This document shows, in pieces, positions 60,164 to 64,000 of a DNA stretch of 64,000 nucleotides. The DNA is from Flavobacteriaceae bacterium UBA3339. GTDB lineage: Bacteria > Bacteroidota > Bacteroidia > Flavobacteriales > Flavobacteriaceae. The notes below the pieces were generated by a model that did no database searches, was not told where the DNA came from, and saw nothing but the letters and a program-made list of their open reading frames with translations. Both the position numbers and the translations under genes were made by a program. Positions within the stretch are counted from its first letter, which is position 1. Every line of letters starts with the position of its first letter. Location: the NCBI GenBank assembly GCA_002360925.1, contig DERN01000002.1, positions 124,001 through 188,000 of the forward strand, in the 5' to 3' direction.

Positions 60164-61471
60164 ATGTCTACTATAAAACAAAAGTCATTCAGCAATAAAA
60201 ACCGTATTTTAATAAAAATGCTTTTTCGGAAATTTCCAACGATTCCGTATATTTTTAAATGGACGTTGATGTGTTCGTTGATTGGAATTTTAATCGGAAG
60301 CGCTTCTGCCGGATTTTTGATTTCGTTAGATTGGGCAACGAATTTTCGTGAAACGCATTTGTGGATCATCGCATTTTTGCCGATTGCAGGTTTTTTAGTC
60401 GGATTGCTTTATCATTATTTTGGAAAAGAAGTCGAAGCGGGAAACAATCTTTTGATTGAAACCATTCACAAACCCAAACAAACAATTCCGTTTAAAATGG
60501 CGTCTTTTGTGTATTTGGGAACTATTATAACACACTTTTTTGGAGGATCTGCTGGACGCGAAGGAACTGCTTTACAAATAGCAGGAGCTATTGCCGATCA
60601 ATTTTCGAAACCTTTTAAACTCAATTCAAATGATCGTTCTGTATTGATTATTGCAGCGGTTGCAGGCGGTTTTGGTTCTGTTTTTGGAACGCCTTTAGCC
60701 GGAGCTGTTTTTGGACTTGAATTTTTCCTGATTGGTCGTATTCGTTACAATGCGCTTTTTCCAGCTTTTATAACTGCGATTATCGCCGATTTAACCACAA
60801 AGTTTTGGAATGCAAATCATACACATTATCATATCGATTTAATTCCGAATGTTTCGTTTTTAAGCGTTTTGTATGCCATTTTAGCTGGAGTTTTATTCGG
60901 AATTTGTGCCGCTTTATTCAGTAAATTACTTCATAAAACAGGAGCAATTTTTAAATCGAAAATCAAATTTCCTCCAATGCGTCCGTTTATTGGCGGAATC
61001 ATAATTGCTTCGGTTGTTTTTTTAATCGGAACAACAAAATACATTGGTTTGGGAATTCCTACAATTGTTGAAGCATTTAACGAACCATTGCCCAGTTATG
61101 ATTTTGCGTTAAAAATGATTTTTACGATTATTACGCTTTCGGCAGGTTTTAAAGGAGGCGAAGTAACTCCGTTGTTTTTCATTGGCGCAACATTAGGAAG
61201 CGCTTTAAGCATTTTTATTCCGTTGCCAACAGCTCTTTTAGCTGGGATGGGTTTTGTAGCAGTTTTTGCTGGTGCAACGAATACGCCTATTGCGTGCACA
61301 ATTATGGCAATAGAACTTTTTGGAGCCGAATGTGGAGTTTATGTAGCGATTGCGTGTATTGTTTCGTATTTAATTTCGGGACACAACGGAATTTATAAAA
61401 ATCAGATTATTGGCGAACCTAAAAACAAAAGGTTTTCTTTTCATCAAGGAAACTATTTAAAAGATCTTTAA
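60164..61471 (+). CDS. CLC-F type fluoride/proton antiporter (ClC family)
   Basis: 435 aa, about 10-12 membrane helices. The selectivity loops are those of the fluoride-specific branch: GNNLL (residues 93-97) instead of GSGIP, and GREGT (131-135) instead of GREGP. The later motif GSVFGTPLAGAVFGLEF and the GATNTPIACTIMAIELFG segment are conserved. Expected to export fluoride in exchange for protons. The riboswitch upstream supports the assignment, and there is no second crcB-like gene nearby. Confidence 0.93.
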   Translation: MSTIKQKSFSNKNRILIKMLFRKFPTIPYIFKWTLMCSLIGILIGSASAGFLISLDWATNFRETHLWIIAFLPIAGFLVGLLYHYFGKEVEAGNNLLIETIHKPKQTIPFKMASFVYLGTIITHFFGGSAGREGTALQIAGAIADQFSKPFKLNSNDRSVLIIAAVAGGFGSVFGTPLAGAVFGLEFFLIGRIRYNALFPAFITAIIADLTTKFWNANHTHYHIDLIPNVSFLSVLYAILAGVLFGICAALFSKLLHKTGAIFKSKIKFPPMRPFIGGIIIASVVFLIGTTKYIGLGIPTIVEAFNEPLPSYDFALKMIFTIITLSAGFKGGEVTPLFFIGATLGSALSIFIPLPTALLAGMGFVAVFAGATNTPIACTIMAIELFGAECGVYVAIACIVSYLISGHNGIYKNQIIGEPKNKRFSFHQGNYLKDL

Positions 61472-61512
61472 TACCTAAGTTCGGTTTTACATTATTAATA
61501 ATCATCTATTTA

Positions 61513-61629
61513 CGTCGGTTCGAGTGTTTTTGTGGAATGATAAAGGAACAAAAATGTATCGAGAACTTAAAAAAACAAGAACTTCTCGATATAAAATTTC
61601 CTTACAGAAATTTCACTCGAAGTGACGGA
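61513..61629. repeat. Intergenic nested inverted repeat
   Basis: Outer pair TTCGAGTG (61519-61526) / CACTCGAA (61614-61621) and inner pair TATCGAGAA (61557-61565) / TTCTCGATA (61583-61591), with CGTC/GACG-type ends. It resembles the short TCGAG-rich repeats often seen between Flavobacterium genes. Confidence 0.55.
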
Positions 61630-61709
61630 AAGTTAATTTAATAGTAATCGAAGTCTGCTTTAATTGATTTTCTTTCCCTATTTAGTTTAAATAGATAACT
61701 GCGATAAAC

Positions 61710-61717
61710 TACCTTTG
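61710..61717 (+). promoter_or_regulatory. Candidate -7 element for the TauE-like gene
   Basis: TACCTTTG matches TAnnTTTG, 16 bp before the ATG at 61733. The TTG at 61715 lies inside it, so the TTG start is unlikely. Confidence 0.5.
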
Positions 61718-61732
61718 CATTTTTTATTAAAA

Positions 61733-62509
61733 ATGGAAATAGGTTTCGAAGTTTTGTGCACTTTATGCGCAGTTGCTTTTTGTGCAGGTTTTGTAGATGC
61801 CATTGCAGGCGGCGGCGGTTTAATACAAACTCCTTTAGGATTGGCTTTTTTGCCCAACATTCCCGTAGCAAACGTTATCGGAACATTAAAAATTCCGGCA
61901 TTTTCAGGAACGGCTCTTGCGGTTGGTCAGTATTTAAAAAAGAGTAAAATCAATTGGAACTATTTAATTGTTTTGACTTTAATTTCTTCTGGAAGCGCCT
62001 TTTTAGGATCTTTTACGCTTACTGTGGTAAACAACGATTTTATGAAACCTTTATTGTTCGTTATTTTGCTGATTCTTTGGATTTTTACCTATTTTAAAAA
62101 GGATTTTGCAAGAAAGAATATTTTAAATATCTCTGATAAAAAAAGATGGATCTATGGAATTCTTACCGCTTTAATTGTCGGTTTTTACGACGGATTTATT
62201 GGTCCTGCAACCGGAACTTTTTTCATTATGGGATTTATTTTCCTAGTGGGTTTCGATTTCTATCACGCTTCATCATATGCCAAAATGGTTAATTTGGCTA
62301 CCAATTTCGGAAGTATTTGTTTATTTCTGATAAAAGGAAAAATTATCTGGAGTATTGCTTTGCCAATGGCGGTTTGTAATGGTTTAGGTGGATATTTAGG
62401 AGCAAAAATGGCCATTTTAAAAGGACAAGTTTGGGTGAGATATATTTTTCTTTTCGTTATGTTTTTGGCAATTTGCCGATTCGGATATGAAATAATGAGT
62501 ACTTTTTAA
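61733..62509 (+). CDS. TauE/SafE-type sulfite/anion exporter family protein
   Basis: 258 aa from the ATG at 61733; the upstream TTG start falls on a predicted promoter box. About eight hydrophobic helices are present, with GFVDAIAGGGGLIQTPLGLAF in the first and the repeat-like GFYDGFIGPATGTFFIMGF in the second half, which is the family signature. It moves sulfite, taurine-derived sulfonate or other anions; the substrate is unknown. It is a separate gene between the repeat and pgk. Confidence 0.88.
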   Translation: MEIGFEVLCTLCAVAFCAGFVDAIAGGGGLIQTPLGLAFLPNIPVANVIGTLKIPAFSGTALAVGQYLKKSKINWNYLIVLTLISSGSAFLGSFTLTVVNNDFMKPLLFVILLILWIFTYFKKDFARKNILNISDKKRWIYGILTALIVGFYDGFIGPATGTFFIMGFIFLVGFDFYHASSYAKMVNLATNFGSICLFLIKGKIIWSIALPMAVCNGLGGYLGAKMAILKGQVWVRYIFLFVMFLAICRFGYEIMSTF

Positions 62510-62534
62510 CGAAATAAACTATTTGGATAAATTG

Positions 62535-62542
62535 TATATTTG
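62535..62542 (+). promoter_or_regulatory. Candidate -7 element for pgk
   Basis: TATATTTG matches TAnnTTTG, 34 bp upstream of the pgk ATG at 62576, and overlaps the alternative upstream start at 62540. Confidence 0.45.
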
Positions 62543-62575
62543 CTAAAAAACAATTCAACTATATATAAAAAACAG

Positions 62576-63766
62576 ATGAAAACGATTAATGATTTCAATT
62601 TCAACAACAAAAAGGCTTTAATCCGTGTAGATTTTAACGTGCCTTTAAACGATCAATTCCAAGTAACAGACGATAATAGAATCGTGGCAGCAAAACCAAC
62701 AATCGACAAGATTGTAAACGATGGCGGAATTGCTGTTTTAATGTCGCATTTAGGTCGTCCAAAAAACGGTCCGGAAGAAAAATTCTCTTTAAAACATATT
62801 GTTGCAAAAGTAGAAGAAGTTTTAGGTCGAAAAGTAACTTTTGTGAATGATTCGGTTGGATCTGAAGTTGAAAAAATCGTTGAAGCTACTCAGCCAGGAG
62901 CTGTTATTTTGTTAGAAAATTTACGTTTTTACAAAGAAGAAGAAGCGGGCGATGAAGCTTTTGCAGAAAAACTAGCAAAATTAGGCGATGTTTATGTAAA
63001 TGACGCTTTTGGAACGGCGCACAGAGCACATGCTTCAACTACTATTGTGGCAAAATTCTTCCCGAACGATAAATGTTTTGGCTACTTGCTAGCAAAAGAA
63101 ATCGAAAGTATTGATAAAGTTTTAAATTCTACTCAAAAACCAGTTACAGCTGTTTTAGGAGGATCTAAAGTTTCGTCGAAAATCACGATTATCGAAAATA
63201 TTTTAGATAAAGTAGATCATATGATTATTGGTGGCGGAATGATGTTTACTTTTATTAAAGCACAAGGCGGAAAAGTAGGAAATTCGATTGTTGAAGATGA
63301 TAAATTAGAATTGGCTTTAGAGATTTTAGAAAAAGCAAAACAAAAGAATGTTCAAATTCATATTCCGGTTGATGTAGTTGCTGCAGATGCTTTTTCGAAC
63401 GACGCAAATACGCAGATTGTTGCTGCACACGATATTCCTGACGGATGGCAAGGATTGGATGTTGGTCCTAAAACATTAGAGCAATTCAATAACGTAATAA
63501 TGGGTTCTAAAATTATTTTATGGAACGGTCCGTTAGGCGTTTTTGAAATGGAAAAATTCGCTGCCGGAACCATTACATTAGGTAATTTTATTGCAGATGC
63601 AACAGAAGCTGGAACGTTTTCGTTAGTTGGCGGCGGAGATTCGGTTGCAGCTGTAAAACAATTCGGTTTAGAATCTAAAATGAGCTACGTTTCAACAGGC
63701 GGAGGTGCGATGTTAGAAATGTTAGAAGGAAAAACATTACCAGGAATCGCAGCAATTTTAAACTAA
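62576..63766 (+). CDS. pgk: Phosphoglycerate kinase
   Basis: 396 aa from the ATG at 62576 (MKTINDFNFNNKKALIRVDFN); starting at 62540 would overlap the promoter box. It shows RVDFNVPLN, the MSHLGRP motif, LENLRFYKEEE, NDAFGTAHRAHAS, and the nucleotide loop GGGDSVAAVKQFG. It makes ATP from 1,3-bisphosphoglycerate in glycolysis, and has the normal two-domain length. It ends at a strong terminator. Confidence 0.98.
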   Translation: MKTINDFNFNNKKALIRVDFNVPLNDQFQVTDDNRIVAAKPTIDKIVNDGGIAVLMSHLGRPKNGPEEKFSLKHIVAKVEEVLGRKVTFVNDSVGSEVEKIVEATQPGAVILLENLRFYKEEEAGDEAFAEKLAKLGDVYVNDAFGTAHRAHASTTIVAKFFPNDKCFGYLLAKEIESIDKVLNSTQKPVTAVLGGSKVSSKITIIENILDKVDHMIIGGGMMFTFIKAQGGKVGNSIVEDDKLELALEILEKAKQKNVQIHIPVDVVAADAFSNDANTQIVAAHDIPDGWQGLDVGPKTLEQFNNVIMGSKIILWNGPLGVFEMEKFAAGTITLGNFIADATEAGTFSLVGGGDSVAAVKQFGLESKMSYVSTGGGAMLEMLEGKTLPGIAAILN

Positions 63767-63787
63767 TATTCCTTAAAGATAAAATGT

Positions 63788-63816
63788 AAAAACCGCTCGT
63801 AAGAGCGGTTTTTTTT
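63788..63816 (+). terminator. Terminator of pgk
   Basis: 11-bp stem AAAAACCGCTC / GAGCGGTTTTT with a GTAA loop and an extended T-run. Confidence 0.9.
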
Positions 63817-63901
63817 AGTTTCAACAATCAATCAAAAAACTTTATAATTCAACTTGATTGGAATAATTTCAAATCATTTCTATTAAAACTATAACTTTCC
63901 T

Positions 63902-63909
63902 TAAATTTG
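63902..63909 (+). promoter_or_regulatory. Candidate -7 element for the last gene
   Basis: TAAATTTG matches TAnnTTTG, 17 bp before the ATG at 63926. Confidence 0.4.
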
Positions 63910-63925
63910 TGTTCAATCTGTTGCA

Positions 63926-64000
63926 ATGAGAACAACTTTTTTTTCTTTTTGGGTTTTACTTTTTTTAGGAACAATCGTTGGTTGTTCTAAGAAAGAAAAT
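63926..64000 (+). CDS. Start of a lipoprotein gene, cut by window edge
   Basis: From ATG at 63926 the first 25 codons encode a basic-hydrophobic signal peptide with a lipobox (FLGTIVGC) at Cys20, followed by SKKEN. Only the N-terminus is in the window, so the function cannot be told. Confidence 0.6.
   Translation, partial: MRTTFFSFWVLLFLGTIVGCSKKEN

Noticed and set aside
1..64000. CRISPR array, IS element, prophage, rRNA operon or integron
   Set aside because: No direct-repeat array, transposase, integrase or rRNA-like sequence was seen by reading the window on both strands.

Overview
The window looks like a chromosomal segment of a flexirubin-producing member of the Flavobacteriaceae (Flavobacterium- or Myroides-like). 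The evidence is the low G+C content, several upstream boxes matching the Bacteroidetes TAnnTTTG -7 element, the Bacteroidetes versions of many housekeeping genes (gltX, ybeY, OmpH, trifunctional MMPL protein), and a complete aryl-polyene/dialkylresorcinol (flexirubin-type) pigment locus. Its tyrosine ammonia-lyase resembles the well-known Flavobacterium johnsoniae enzyme. No insertion sequence, prophage, CRISPR array or rRNA operon was seen. One tRNA gene (Cys) is present.

Layout. 1-7.6 kb: end of glnS, a dicarboxylate/glutamate symporter, a small YtxH/holin-like envelope operon, a stomatin-like protein, a small lipoprotein with a possible small RNA or attenuated leader upstream, and gltX. 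7.6-37.9 kb: the pigment locus in two minus-strand blocks (17.2 to 7.6 kb and 36.5 to 19.4 kb), separated by mgtE and an orphan secreted protein. A divergent halogenase-like flavoprotein lies at the outer edge. 37.9-38.97 kb: a gene-free AT-rich region with a repeat element, a terminator, a gene remnant and a cluster of DnaA-box-like 9-mers, proposed here as oriC. 38.97-47.6 kb: plus-strand housekeeping genes (ybeY, mnmG, methyltransferase, OmpH-like lipoprotein, Pif1-like helicase, fhs, ClbS-like). Three parS palindromes flank mnmG. 47.7-58.8 kb: an accessory mix of small stress and regulatory genes (peroxiredoxin/HxlR pair, a broken isochorismatase, MerR pair with two operators, siderophore-interacting protein, GNATs, azoreductase with Crp/Fnr regulator, YggS, tRNA-Cys, MocR/PdxR regulator). 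58.8-64 kb: holB, a fluoride riboswitch driving a CLC-F antiporter, an intergenic repeat, a TauE-like exporter, pgk and the start of a lipoprotein gene.

How the pigment genes fit together. Tyrosine ammonia-lyase makes 4-coumarate and a PaaK-like ligase is the candidate activating enzyme. Two ACPs, three complete ketosynthases, a cysteine-less chain-length-factor-like partner, a half-length ketosynthase, a FabG-type reductase and three hotdog dehydratase-like proteins would build the aryl polyene. DarB and DarA make the dialkylresorcinol. Acyltransferases (LpxL-like, PlsC domain, C45 family) are candidates for joining the two halves. An ABC exporter, an MMPL transporter and a LolA-like carrier would move the product to the outer membrane. 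No phosphopantetheinyl transferase gene was recognised inside the locus.

The observations most worth a second look are the parS cluster plus candidate oriC, the complementary loss of catalytic residues in the dehydratases (suggesting heterodimers), the half ketosynthase, the degenerate methyltransferase tail of the MMPL protein, and the possible small RNA downstream of gltX.
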